Below are positions 45,971 to 56,712 of a DNA stretch of 64,000 nt, piece by piece; the first letter of the stretch is position 1, and every line of letters starts with the position of its first letter. Source of the DNA: Catenaria anguillulae PL171 (lineage: Eukaryota; Blastocladiomycota; Blastocladiomycetes; Blastocladiales; Catenariaceae); assembly GCA_002102555.1 (NCBI GenBank), contig MCFL01000001.1, positions 930,001 to 994,000 on the forward strand, read 5' to 3'. The position numbers and the translations under genes are program-made. A model generated the notes under the pieces. It was not told the DNA's origin and made no database searches. It was given only the letters and a program-made list of their open reading frames with translations.

Positions 45971-46305
45971 CGAAGAGTTTCTTTTATTTTCGTTTTTTTT
46001 TTCGCTTCTCTTTTGCTGCTTTCCCATCCATAGGTTCATATAACTATGTATATATGATCGTTCAGTTTCTTTGTGCCTGCCAATATTAAAATGGATGCCT
46101 TGGTATCATCGCGCGCTCGATCAGCGAGCTTTGGTTTGATCGGATGGTCTGTCACCAGGGTCTGTCACAGTGAACACGCAAATGATAATGCTTGAGATTT
46201 CGACAGTGATTTGGCCAATGGTGAATCCACAATGCATAATTGAACCCATCGCAACATTTTCGTAAGCTTCAACACCACCCAGGAACAACTGTGAAGCACT
46301 TTCTC
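45971..46305. other. Intergenic, locally AT-rich
   Basis: T-rich tract just after the stop (46,000-46,012), then TATATGAT-like AT-rich sequence near 46,045-46,060. It separates two plus-strand genes. No coding evidence. Confidence 0.4.
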
Positions 46306-48441
46306 ATGGCCATGTCCAATCCCTCGTCTCCGAGTCGCCTCGACGGCCATCTCCATCTTCATGATGATCGCTTCCAGCCCTTGTCAACGGACCATCACCA
46401 AGACATGATGGACATTGACGAATCTCAGCCAACGCAAGGACTTAGCGGAGAGCCCGATGGGCTTGAGGAACATGCTGGACTCCACCAAGAACAAGTGACC
46501 GATGCCGAAATCGAAGACTTGATCGCCAACGCCAAAACGTGTGTGTTCCCCAGCTGCTTTACACCGATTCGCAAGACGCTAACGAAATGCGACTGTGTAC
46601 TTTCGCAGCGTATCTGAAGACGCCCTCGCCATCCTCGACTCGCTCAAATCAGGGCGATCGCCCGACCAAGCCGAGCAAGGCACACTCAATGTTGCGCTCA
46701 TGCTGCACTCACTCAACGAAGCCCTGGAATCGGCCGAGCCGCGCCCAAACGACCTCAGCTTGCTCCAGTTTGTCGACTACAGCTTCCCCTTCTACGAGAT
46801 GACGCCTGAAACGGCGCGCGCAGATTTGGCAGAGTTGCAAAAGGCGGTCGAGTTGATGGGCGACCAGGCACACGATCATCAGGCGTATGTCAAGTATTTG
46901 ACGGCCATTATGGATAAGGACAACCCAGAGTGGGTCAATCAGGACGAGGCAAAAGAGATCGGTACGTACTTCCCGCCAGTGGGTTGTTTATCTCGTGTAC
47001 GTGCTGACGATGGTGATGTCACCAAATCCAGAAATGGCATGTGCGGAATACGAGCAAGTGATTGAAATGCATGTCAATGAGGTCAAGCTCAAGGGCAGCG
47101 ATATCTCGGAACTGGCGCTCGAAATCGAAAACGGTTGCGAAACCCTTTTTTTTCTCTGTTGACTTCAACAAACACAAACTTCATAGCTGACTAGGATATT
47201 GTGCCCAATGTCTGCAGGCGAGCGTTCGCTCCACGCCGCCGTGGCTCAACTAAGCGATCTGATTGCCATCTACAACTCGTTCCCGGACCCGTTCGCCGTC
47301 TACCCCGACTCGACCATCGATGAGCAAGACGCACTGCTGCAGAAGATGCACCACGAACTCGCCGAAATCAACGCCAGCCTATCCGACCTTGAGCCCGCCA
47401 TGGCCGCCGGCCCAGAAACCCTGGCCGATTTGGACCGCGAACTCGCGCAACTCGAAGCCGAAAACGCCTGCTCGAGCAAGAGGCCGTGGCCGAGGACGAG
47501 GCATTGCACAAGGTCGAGCACATGCACCGCGGCATGAATCCCGAGATTGGACAGGCCGTGATTGCACAGCGCAACATGATTCGCGTCATTTCGCGTGTGG
47601 CCGGTGTGGCCAATGTCGCGCCCGTGGTGCTTGAGCTCCGATCAGCAGAGTCCTCGGTGTGGCCGCGGGTGGCTGGGCGGAAGGCAGTGGCTTCCGACGA
47701 GTCCGAGACGGACGCTGCAAATCGCAATAGTTCCAAAGCGTGCTTGGCGCGGACGCCTACCGCAAGTATGCGAGTCCCGCGCTTGTCTTGGACCTGCTGG
47801 ATATCCGCGGATCCGACGAGTCACTGGCCATTGGCGACCACAATCCGTACCGGCGGCAGGCAATTGTGGCCGAGTTGCTCGATTCGCGCGACTTGCACGT
47901 ACAGGTCGTGTTGACGCCTTGGCGCCAAGGGGATCATGACGGAATGCTACCGCCGCCGGCGCCGCTCGTGGTTGCATCCACGCTCATTCCGCAAGTGTCC
48001 AAGGTGCGCGCAAAGGACCAGCCCGGGCTGCGGCGCGTTGTCAACACGCCCACCGATCCGTTCCGGGCGCACAAGACCGTGCACCAGCTGATCAAGCGCG
48101 CAAATGCAGTCTTGGTCCGTGATGCCCTGGTCGAGTACTTGGAGCAGGTGGGCGGATTTGCTTGCAGCGTGACTGACGACGTCGGGCCGGGCGTGCATCC
48201 GGGCGAGTCCAGAGTCCCGTGGCAGGTGACGGTGTCGACTGGGCACAAGAACGGCGCACGGGTGGAGCTGATGGTCAGTCGTGAGTCGGGTAAAGTGGTT
48301 CGTACGTCAGTCAGGCACACGGGAGGGTGGTCCAAGGAGAAGCACAATAAGGTAGCGGTCTTGGGTGAGCAGGTGCAGGCCAATTACACATTTGAAGCCG
48401 TGTTGGCATTCTTGCAGGAAGTCATTGGGTTTGATTCATAA
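46306..48441 (+). CDS. Coiled-coil protein, possibly kinetochore/RWD type
   Basis: Exons 46306-46538, 46609-46961, 47032-47133 and 47218-48441; introns 70, 70 and 84 bp with donors GTGTGT, GTACGT and GTTGCG. Bases added near 47468 (joins AELEAENA to LLEQEAVAEDEALHKVEHM) and 47738 (joins AANRN to FQSVLGADAYRKYASP) give about 640 residues. The N-terminal 85 residues are acidic (QDMMDIDESQPTQGLSGEPD). Then come LSLLQFVDYSFPFYEMTPET and a helical segment, and two coiled coils (EMACAEYEQVIEMHVNEVKL; ELAEINASLSDLEPAMAAGP). The last 200 residues look globular (ASPALVLDLLDIRGSDES; NYTFEAVLAFLQEVIGFDS). The layout, coiled coil followed by a C-terminal alpha/beta domain, recalls KNL1/Spc-type kinetochore proteins, but no diagnostic motif is seen, so I leave it unnamed. 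Confidence 0.6.
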
Positions 48442-48855
48442 TCGATTTGTGCCGTACTTGGTACATTTTGCGTTTCCTTCATGACCTTGCTTCTTTTGCC
48501 TTTCCCTTATCGCAGAGTCCGGCCCTTTGACCTGACACACACCAACTGGTGAGCAATCAATCCCATGTGCTAGAGAGTTTGGAGGACAGAAGAAAAAAAA
48601 AGAAAAAGTCTGTAGCGACCACATATGTACGACCAATCAACAAAAAGGTACAAAACAACTTGAATCCTCATGCACATAAACTGACCGCGAGGAAGCAAAA
48701 CATGATAATAGTACAGACACGGCGATGAGAAAGAGAGAAACCGAGAAAACAAAAAGAGAACGAGCTAATTGTGAGCAAGGCGAAATGCGCAGCTGGAAAA
48801 ACTAGAAACTAAGGCAAGGACGAGAAAGGGGGAAGGAAAACAAAGCAACAACCGT
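48442..48855. other. Convergent intergenic region, A-rich on the plus strand
   Basis: Between two converging genes. Purine-rich (AAGAAAAAGT, GAAAGAGAGAAAC) on the plus strand, i.e. the T-rich 3' flank of eIF4G on the minus strand. Confidence 0.4.
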
Positions 48856-51800
48856 TCACAACTCGGCAATACCGGTTGCCTTCAATACGGGATCGACCGC
48901 CGCAGCATCGCCAGCCTTGGCCACTTCCTTCAACAAGGCCACCATGAGCGAGTCCAGCTGGGGCACGTCCGTCTTGACGTCAGCGTAAAACTCAATCACC
49001 TCGGCCTCGACGATAAACTGGACAAGCTCGCCCAGCGAAAAGACGCCCTCTTGCACGCCAAGCGCGAGCGACTTGCCAAACAAGGTGGCCTCGGCCACCT
49101 TTTCTTGGCTCACGATATCGAGCGACTTGGCGACGAGCTGCTTGGTATAGTTTGCCACCTTCTTGACATCGTCAACCCACTCGGACGCCTCGCGCGACGA
49201 AAACAAGTTGCGCATGATGGCCTTGGCCTTTGCGTCAACCTCGTCGTCCGAGAGCTCGACGGGAGCCGCCGGGGTTGCCTCTTCGGGATCGGCCGTGAGC
49301 TCGTCGGCAACCTTGGGCTCGGCTGCCGCCTCTTCGTTGGCCTCCTCGCTAGCCCCCTCGTCCTCGTCTTCCTCCTCGGACGACTCTTGCTCGCCGACAC
49401 CGTGCAGCAAATCAAACACATTGACGGGCTTCTTGGCAGCAGATGCTTGAGCAGGCGCGGCCGGCGCGGCCGGGCGACGCTGTTGCTGCTGCGACGCGGA
49501 CTTGTTGCCGTCGGCATTGTTGCGGCGTCCACCTTGCGCCGCGCCGGACTGACTGCGGAATGATCCAGACCCGGACCGAGCGCCCGCCGAGGCAAACTTG
49601 CCCGATGATCCCGACGCAGACTCGGCAGTGTTTGACCGTGATCCAGCACCACGTGCACTGGGCGACTTGCCCCTGCGACGGTCGCCTGCTTGCTGACCGC
49701 CAGCACCGCGCTCCGAGCTGTTTCCGCCCGTCGAGTTGAACCGGTTAGGGTCACGCCTGCGGCCCGAGCTCGAGCTTGCGGGCGACCACCCGTCATTGTT
49801 GGCATCTGCACCGGCCACCGAGTTTTGCCGGCTGGGTCCCCCACGCGTCGACCCGCGTGCAGACGATTGCCGCGACATGCTCGAGATCTTTTCCTCGGCA
49901 GAGAAGGCCATGACTTGCTTGCCGCGCACATCGAGTCCTTGGCCTGGTTGCACCCACTGGCGCGCCCATCGGGCCGCACGCAGGTCAAGCAAGTCGGCAA
50001 TGGCAAATTTGATGCGCGAAATGAGCTCGGAACGGTGGTAGATCTCGGTCAAAATCTCGTACCAAGGGTCGCACAAGGCCGTGCCGAGAACCGCGTCGGC
50101 GTGCGGACCCATGGTGTTGAGCAGCATGAGCACACACTCAATGTCTTCCTCCTTGGGGTTGGTCAAATGTGCCAGCGGGTCGTGCGCGGGAGTCTCGGCT
50201 TGGGCCGACTCGGACCCGGTCTCGGTCTGAGCGTCAGCATCTGCGGCTCCCTCGCCGTCGGGCTTGGCGGGTGCGGGTGTCTTTTCGGAAATGAGCGACG
50301 ACACAATGAGGATCATGACCTTGGGGTTGATGATGCCACTGACATACAACTCGCCCACAAACTTCATGTTGCCCAAAGCCTTGGACTTGATCTTGACCAC
50401 CTCCTCATACTCCTCCTCGGTGATCTTGCCTGCAGCCTTTTCGGCCCAATCGGGGCGCGCCAAAAACTGGTTCTGGCACGCAACAATGATGAACCTGCGG
50501 ACCGTGGCCGAGTACTGCTTGCGCTGCTCGGGCGTGTCCTGAATCCCCGGCGGCAACGGCAGGTTGGTGTAAAAATAGTGCGTCAACTTGGCATACAAGG
50601 ACGCATACTTTGGCTCGTCGTACGATTTGCGGACCAGCAGCTCGCACACGGCCGTCATGGCCGAAAAGTACTTGCACGAAAACAAAAACTTGTCCTTGAG
50701 CTTGTCAAAGTTTTCGGGCGACAGCTTGTTGAGCAACCCACGGACTTGCTTGACCATCATGGCACGGTACGTGTCCTCATCCACATCCTCGGCCTCGGCC
50801 GCATCCATGGCACCGCCAGCCTTCTTGTCGGCATCCGACCGAATTTCGGGCACCCAAGCCGTCTCGGACTTTTCCAGCGGCTTCAAATCCTCGGGTAACA
50901 GCTCGACGCCGCGTGCGCCTTGCTGGCCACGGCGCGACCCGCCGCGCGACGACATACCGGGCGACGCTTGCTGGTCGGGCGCGCCAGCGTCGTTGGCGTT
51001 GTTGTCCGACTGCGCGGTGCTCCGCGGGTACTTGCCCTGGGCGAATTGCGCACATCGGCATTGTTGCCCCTTGGCCACTCGCCTTCAGCGCCGGCACCCT
51101 TTGCACCTGCGTCCTTGTGCTCACCAGCGCCCGTGGCCGCTCCCTCGTTGGTCGCACCACGGTGCCTGCGGTCATTGTTGCGCCGGTCATGCCCTCCTTC
51201 ACGGTCACCGCCACGGTGCCCACCGCGGCCATGGCCGCCACGACCTCCACGCCGTCCGCCGTGGCCACCACCAGAGTGCGATCCAGCGTTGGGATCGTCG
51301 GCACGGGTAAAAATGTGGACTTGGGTCGAGAAGGAGGCCGGGGTCGGGAGCGTGGGCACGTTGAGTGACATGAGAATGTCCTTGGTGTAGCGCGGGATGG
51401 CGGCAAGATGATCATTGTCATTGTTGTCGGTGCACACGGGTGCCGAGGCGGTGATGTCCGAGTCTTGAGCCGCTTGAGGCTCCTCATCCGGTGGCCAGCG
51501 GCCGGGGCAGCAGCAGGCAGGAGAAGGAGCAGGAGCAGGAGCAGGAGAAGCATGGGCAATCAGGTTCTTTGCCGGAGATTTGGGCAAGATGGGAATGGCC
51601 TTGGACTTGTTGTTTGCGGCAATGGCGCGCTGGGCCAGCGTCACGGGATCGTCTTCGCCCGTGCGCGGGACGGCGGGCGGGATGATGGGACATGGGTCGC
51701 GGGATCGCGAATGACGGGAACGGCCGGGCGGGCTGGTAGTGGAGAGATAAGCAAGCGAGTGCGTCAAGGTGAGAACCATCGACAGGAAGACCATGAGCGA

Positions 51801-51992
51801 GACACAAAACAATGACAAGATACGAACGGGAAGCATCGGCACCCGCAGAGACGGCAGGCATGGGCGGGGCGCCTCATTGGTCGAGACGGCAGCGGCATCG
51901 GACGAGTCACGGCCCTGTTGGGACTTTGATCTCGACTTTGAGCGGTTGGCGCTGCGGGGGCCAGACTTTGAGCGGGGACGGGAGGCCGTCAT
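48856..51992 (-). CDS. Translation initiation factor eIF4G
   Basis: Starts MTASRPRSKSGPRSANRS at 51992. A likely intron at about 51835-51735 removes a spurious hydrophobic stretch. One base is added near 51070 to join GEWPRGNNADVRN to QGKYPRSTAQSDNN. In order: basic N-terminus, Ala/Pro linker, eIF4E-binding motif in IPRYTKDILMSLNV (Y-x4-L-hydrophobic), RGG-like repeats (GGGHGGRRGGRGGHGRGGH), MIF4G domain (KQVRGLLNKLSPENFDKLKD), Ser/Arg-rich middle and a C-terminal MA3-like domain (DAKAKAIMRNLFSSREASEW; KSLALGVQEGVFSLGELVQF). eIF4G is the scaffold that bridges cap-bound eIF4E, the helicase eIF4A (through MIF4G and MA3) and eIF3. About 1,000 residues. The identity is certain for MIF4G; the MA3 assignment is by pattern. 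Confidence 0.9.
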
Positions 51993-52435
51993 GATGATGA
52001 TAATGATTGGGTGGATAAACACTTGGAAATGGTTGGTTGACTTGGCGGGCTGAAGAGAGTGACTCTGTGGACGGACTGAGGACGGAATGGAATGCGTCGG
52101 CTGTTGGCAGAATGGGAATGGCTTTGCGGAAGTCTCGACGCCAGCCAATGTACCATCCAATACTATGATATTGGCCGTGTTGTTGACTGTATGTATTGTC
52201 ACGCTAACGTTAACGCCACATGAGCCGTTTGAGTTGACCAGTGAGTGAGGTCAGATCGACGGCCCGCGCTCAGCCCCTCATGCATGCTCACGTCATTCAC
52301 GGTCACGTGCTCCGTGTCCACGACCAGCATCCGCTCACGCTGTGTGTCCATACCTTCTTCGTAAGTTCTGATCATCAGAATGATTTTGACTTTGGATGCA
52401 TGGATAGGTAGCAGAAGAAAATAAATACATACACC
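51993..52435. promoter_or_regulatory. Divergent promoter region for eIF4G and the SMPD4-like gene
   Basis: 443 bp between opposite start codons. An AAATAAATACATACACC stretch lies just before the plus-strand start at 52436 and could serve as a TATA-like element. Confidence 0.4.
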
Positions 52436-55400
52436 ATGTACAATCCACATCCACAATCGGCTGCATCTGCTCCCGCCGACCCCCGCGCACTTGCCCACGC
52501 TCAGGCTCAGGCTCGAGCACAAGCCCAGGCGAGCGCTCAAGCACGCGCTCATGTGCAAGCGCAAGCTACCCAAGTTGCCGCCCTCGCTTCCGTCTTCCGC
52601 ACAGCCCACCAGCAGCTCGACCGCGACCCGCTGCTCGCGTCCTCGGCCACCCGCGACCTCGTCTCGCGCGCCCACCAGTCGCTCCCGCTCCTCTGCAACC
52701 TCGTCTTCAGCCTCGCACCCCTTTCAACTCGCCGCCCAGCGTCGACACGGGCATCAGCAATGACCGAGAGCTTCTCGACCTGCTCTTGCCCCACGGCCCA
52801 CTCATCCAGGTCCTCGTCCTCTTGGCCAACGACCGCTCCTCCTATGTCTATGACATGAACCCGGCCATGCTTCCCGAGCCCTCGCTCGCCAAGCTGCGAT
52901 CGGGCCAGGTCGCAGACTTGCCCGACGTGTACGCTGGCCGCGTCACTTCTTCGTCTTCCTCGTCCGCATCGGCAGCCACCGCACCTGGGCTTGCAAGTGG
53001 CCCCATCACCATCCGGTTCAACATGCTCGAGTTTTTCCTCTTTCATTTCGCTCATGCACCGCTTCGCATGGCTCAACTTGAGCAAACCAACCAGTCCCAG
53101 ACGCGTCAGGGGCAAGGTCAAGGTCAAGGTCAAGGTACCACCTACTCGCAACAACACCAACAACATGCCCCCAGCAACACATCTGGCCGTCGCCTCTCTG
53201 GCGTCTGGGAGTCGGCTTCGAGCGTGTTTGCGGCTGGCGCCGGAGCAGCTTCCGGAATGGCCGGGCAACGCCGCCAACCACAAGTTGCTGCCCGCCACCC
53301 GCTCGGATCGCACACGGGCCTCATTTCCATGGACGAAAAGGCGCCGCCAACGCTCTACACGATTCTCCTCCAATCCTACCTGGCGTTTTTTGTCCCGACC
53401 AACGCGTCCTCGTCGTCTGCTACACCCACCATCTTTACCCTTCTTCCTCTGCATCCACGTCGTCATCCGCACCGTCCGCGTGGTCGCTGCCCACGCCAAT
53501 GCAGCCACACACACGCCCGACACTCCGGTCACCCACCCGCCAGGCCTCGGCCTCGGGCGCGGGCGGAACTTGGTGGGCTAGCGACCGCCTCGAGTGCTCA
53601 AAGTTCTTTGTTGGCTGCCTTGTCGAGTGCTGGCTCGGCCAGGAACCGTATGGACCCGCGCGTCAAGAGCAAATCAAGATCTTGGGCAAAGATGTCTTGA
53701 ATGCTCTGTACTATGTGGTCGACCACATTTCCGTCGAGGCACTCTTGGACGTGCTCAAGGCCGGCGTACCTGCACAAGTGTTGGGCCTCAGTCGATGGGC
53801 AGAGGCAGAGACGGGCGAGGTTGGGTTAGGTCGGATTGCCCTTCGGTTCGCCTTTCTTCTTGATCATTGACCTTGTTTCCTAGAGTGGAGGACTGACCGA
53901 TTGTTTGGACTGTTCGTTTAGTGCGGCATACCACCACATAGCTCCACCACTCTACCGCTTCCTCTACTCTGCCCTCTCGCACCACCCGCTCATCGACTCT
54001 GACCACGGCTGCTACGCCATGCGCCAAGTGCTGTCCATCTGGATCCGGTGGATTACGCCGCTTGCCGCTACGTCCCCGTCTTTTTCCGACGCAGACCTGC
54101 ATCTCGTCGACGCTTTTGTCTTGAGCAACTTTGCCTTTTACACGACCCTCATGCACACGTACCTTTTGCGCGCACTCGACCTGTTGCCACTGGCACGCCC
54201 GCAAGCAAACACGCGCAAGCCCGGCGCAGGGTATGCCGACGACATGCAGGGCATTGCACAAGTACTCATGGTGTATGCAGCAGCGGGTCAGGACAAGCAG
54301 TCGGGACCGACCGTGTATCACGCCAGTGTGATACAGCTAGAGCATGTCATGCTTGGCGGCGCCAACGGCAGCGGCAGTGGCAGTGGCGACGCGCGTGCCG
54401 CATCCATGGCAAGTACCAGAGCGACGGTCGAGTCGCACATGGCGTGGCTCGAGGGCGCACCCGCCTCGTCGGCAGGCGTGGCGCGCGTGCGCTCTCGGTG
54501 GCGGCCCGTTTTGGTTGACGTTGATTTGCGACGGGTGCCGGGAACAATGCCCTCCGGGCCATTGGCATCCGCAGACACCCCAGCTGCAGCGGCGGTTGGG
54601 TGGGCGTCGTCAGGCACGTCTTGGCAGAGGCCGTGCTCGGCGTGCACACGCGCAAGGCCATCTTGAAGCCGTACAAGGACGCATCCGCCAACGCCAACGA
54701 CGTGGCCACGGCCACCACGGGCGCTTCGTCAAACTCGCCGCGCTCGGCCTCGTTAGCGTTCCGCATGCTCGACTTTGCCGCGTCGGCGGGCGTCCGCGCA
54801 TTCGCATCCGCGAGCCACGTGCTCCGGCCCGTCGGCATGTCGGATGCCGCTATTGCGCGCGAACATCAAGTCATGGGCCTCATTGTCCAAGTGGCGGCCA
54901 CCGTGGCGGGCGTGAGCCAGGACGAGATCAAGGACATGCACGCGCGCGCCGAGATCGAGGTCCACGAGTTTGTCATGCAGGGCATGGCGGCGACCAGTGC
55001 GGGTGGACCCGCTAGTACCAGTCCGACGTCGTCGGCGCTGGCTAGGGGTGCTTCGCTCAATCAACTGCACGGGACGCCCGTATCGCCGACGGCGTCGGCG
55101 GCGGCCAGCGCATGGGGCCTCCCCGCCCACTGGCCGCAATCGTGCACTACCTTTTGGATCAGGCACCCCAGCACGTGCCGCGCATACGACCGGCGGCCCG
55201 CCCGCCACCACCAGCAGCGTTTCGCGCAAGGTGCACGCCATGGACTTGACGCCCGACCGGTTGGAGCTCAGTGCCACGGGCCGCATGCAGCTCATGACGG
55301 GCGCGCGCTTGTGCCCGCCCGTGCCCAGCATGCGCGGCCATGCATTGCCCAGGGACTTGTACACGACGCGCGAGGTGCCCATGCTGGTGGATTTGGCGTT

Positions 55401-56000
55401 TGGGATTGAGGATGCCGCAAAGGCCGTGCTGGGCAAAGTGTATGGGTGGTCGGTGCGGGGCCAGCGCGAGGTGGATGAGGATGTGGCACGCGCTTTGGAC
55501 GCAAACGAGTGGATCAAGGCGCGCGCGCGCAAGGCCGGATATCTTGTATCTGGGATTGGTGCGCGGGGCACGCATGCGTTGGTCGACAGTGTCGGGCTCC
55601 GCAACTTTGCCGACCGCGCCTTGGTCGCTTGGATCTTGCTGCTGCGCTGGGCTTGGGTGCTGTTGCGCCTGCGTGCTCGGTGCCACTATGCCTCGTATTT
55701 CGTGTACCCGGTGCTCATGTGGTTTGTTGTGCAGTACCCGTTTGCACTCGAGCCCACGCCCGCAGACTCGCTGCCCGTCAACGTGGCTGTCGCGCTGCTC
55801 TTCATGGTCATGCTGTTTGGCTCGGATTACGGTTGGAACCCGGCACACTTTCTCGTTGCGCTTTGTGCGATAACGGCCGTGGGCGTTGTTGCATGGACGG
55901 TGGTGCGCAAGTGGGTCAAGGCCGTGGGATCCGATGAAATGGCGTTTTTGGGTGGGTCCAGGGACGCGTCTCCGGCACATGTCAACAAGAGTGGACCTGG

Positions 56001-56031
<31 letters not shown>

Positions 56032-56166
56032 CAGCAGCAGCAGCCAATGCGACAGGTGCCGAGGACGCCGCCCAGAGAAGAGGGCAAGGCTAGAGCGGGT
56101 GGGTTGCGGCCCGTGTCGCCGTTGGCGGGAATGAAGATTGGCCAGTATGGGAGCGTCAGGTCGTGA
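52436..56166 (+). CDS. Sphingomyelin phosphodiesterase 4 (neutral sphingomyelinase 3)-like protein
   Basis: Start MYNPHPQSAASAPADPRA; one clear intron 53846-53921 (GTTCGC..TAG). Bases added near 52720, 53435, 54600 and 55140 (at least) give about 1,210 residues. Pieces match SMPD4 in order: ELLDLLLPHGPLIQVLVLLA, ITIRFNMLEFFLFHFAHAP, PTLYTILLQSYLAFFVPT, YHHIAPPLYRFLYSALSHHP then VLSIWIRWITPLAATSPSF, FAFYTTLMHTYLLRALDLL, DLTPDRLELSATGRMQLM, and a C-terminal pair of membrane helices (VYPVLMWFVVQYPFAL; VAVALLFMVMLFGS). SMPD4 is a tail-anchored ER/nuclear-envelope protein linked to sphingolipid turnover and nuclear pore biology. Low-complexity tracts encode repeated QA, QG and QE (53104-53140, 56008-56045). 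SMPD4 homologues are rare in fungi. Confidence 0.72.
53104..53140 (+). repeat. GGTCAA hexamer repeat inside the SMPD4-like CDS
   Basis: Tandem GGTCAA/GGGCAA units encode a Gly-Gln run in a linker between conserved blocks of the protein. Length polymorphism without loss of frame would be expected. Confidence 0.7.
56008..56045 (+). repeat. CAGGAG / CAG repeat near the 3' end of the SMPD4-like CDS
   Basis: Tandem CAGGAG units followed by CAG units encode Gln-Glu dipeptides then poly-Gln in the cytosolic tail. Confidence 0.7.
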
Positions 56167-56712
56167 TGTGCTTGTTTGTTTCCTGTCGCCCCATGAGTGA
56201 GTGTGTATATATGTAGCTTTGCCAAGCTTGTCATCATGCTTCGTGCCATGATAAGTTGTTTGTTTGGTGTTTGCGGCTTGGTACAATTGGCTTCCATCCA
56301 TTCTCAGGCTTTGGATTTGCGCAAATAAAGTAATGAGACGAACACGGTCCTGCGTGGGAAAGACCAGAAAACCTTGTCGCTGTCGTCACAGCCGACCAGT
56401 CTGGATCGAGCAGTTGGTGGGGATGGAAAGGACAAAAGTCGACAGGCGAACCCTTGATGATGATTGCAAACGAAGACAAATAAGCAGAAAATTGAATGAG
56501 AGAGAGAGAGCAATTACAGGGATAATAATATGCGACAACAGAAACACGGCGGAATCAACAAGGAAATGGTAAATACAGGTGCAACATCTCGTTCGTGCCT
56601 CCTCTCAGAGCAACTCGCGAGTAACCGCGCAAACGAGGGAAAAAAATGTACAAAGAGAATCCCAATCGCAACCAACCTCAAGCGTCCTTCTGAAACGCAG
56701 CAACACGACTAT
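56167..56712. other. Convergent intergenic region
   Basis: Contains a GAGAGAGAGAG run at about 56,499-56,508 and AT-rich sequence. No coding frame supported between the two convergent stops. Confidence 0.4.

Noticed and set aside
49690-50898. A 402-codon plus-strand frame
   Set aside because: Antisense shadow of the eIF4G MIF4G region.
55159-56301. A 380-codon minus-strand frame
   Set aside because: Antisense to the C-terminal part of the SMPD4-like gene, which has conserved membrane helices.
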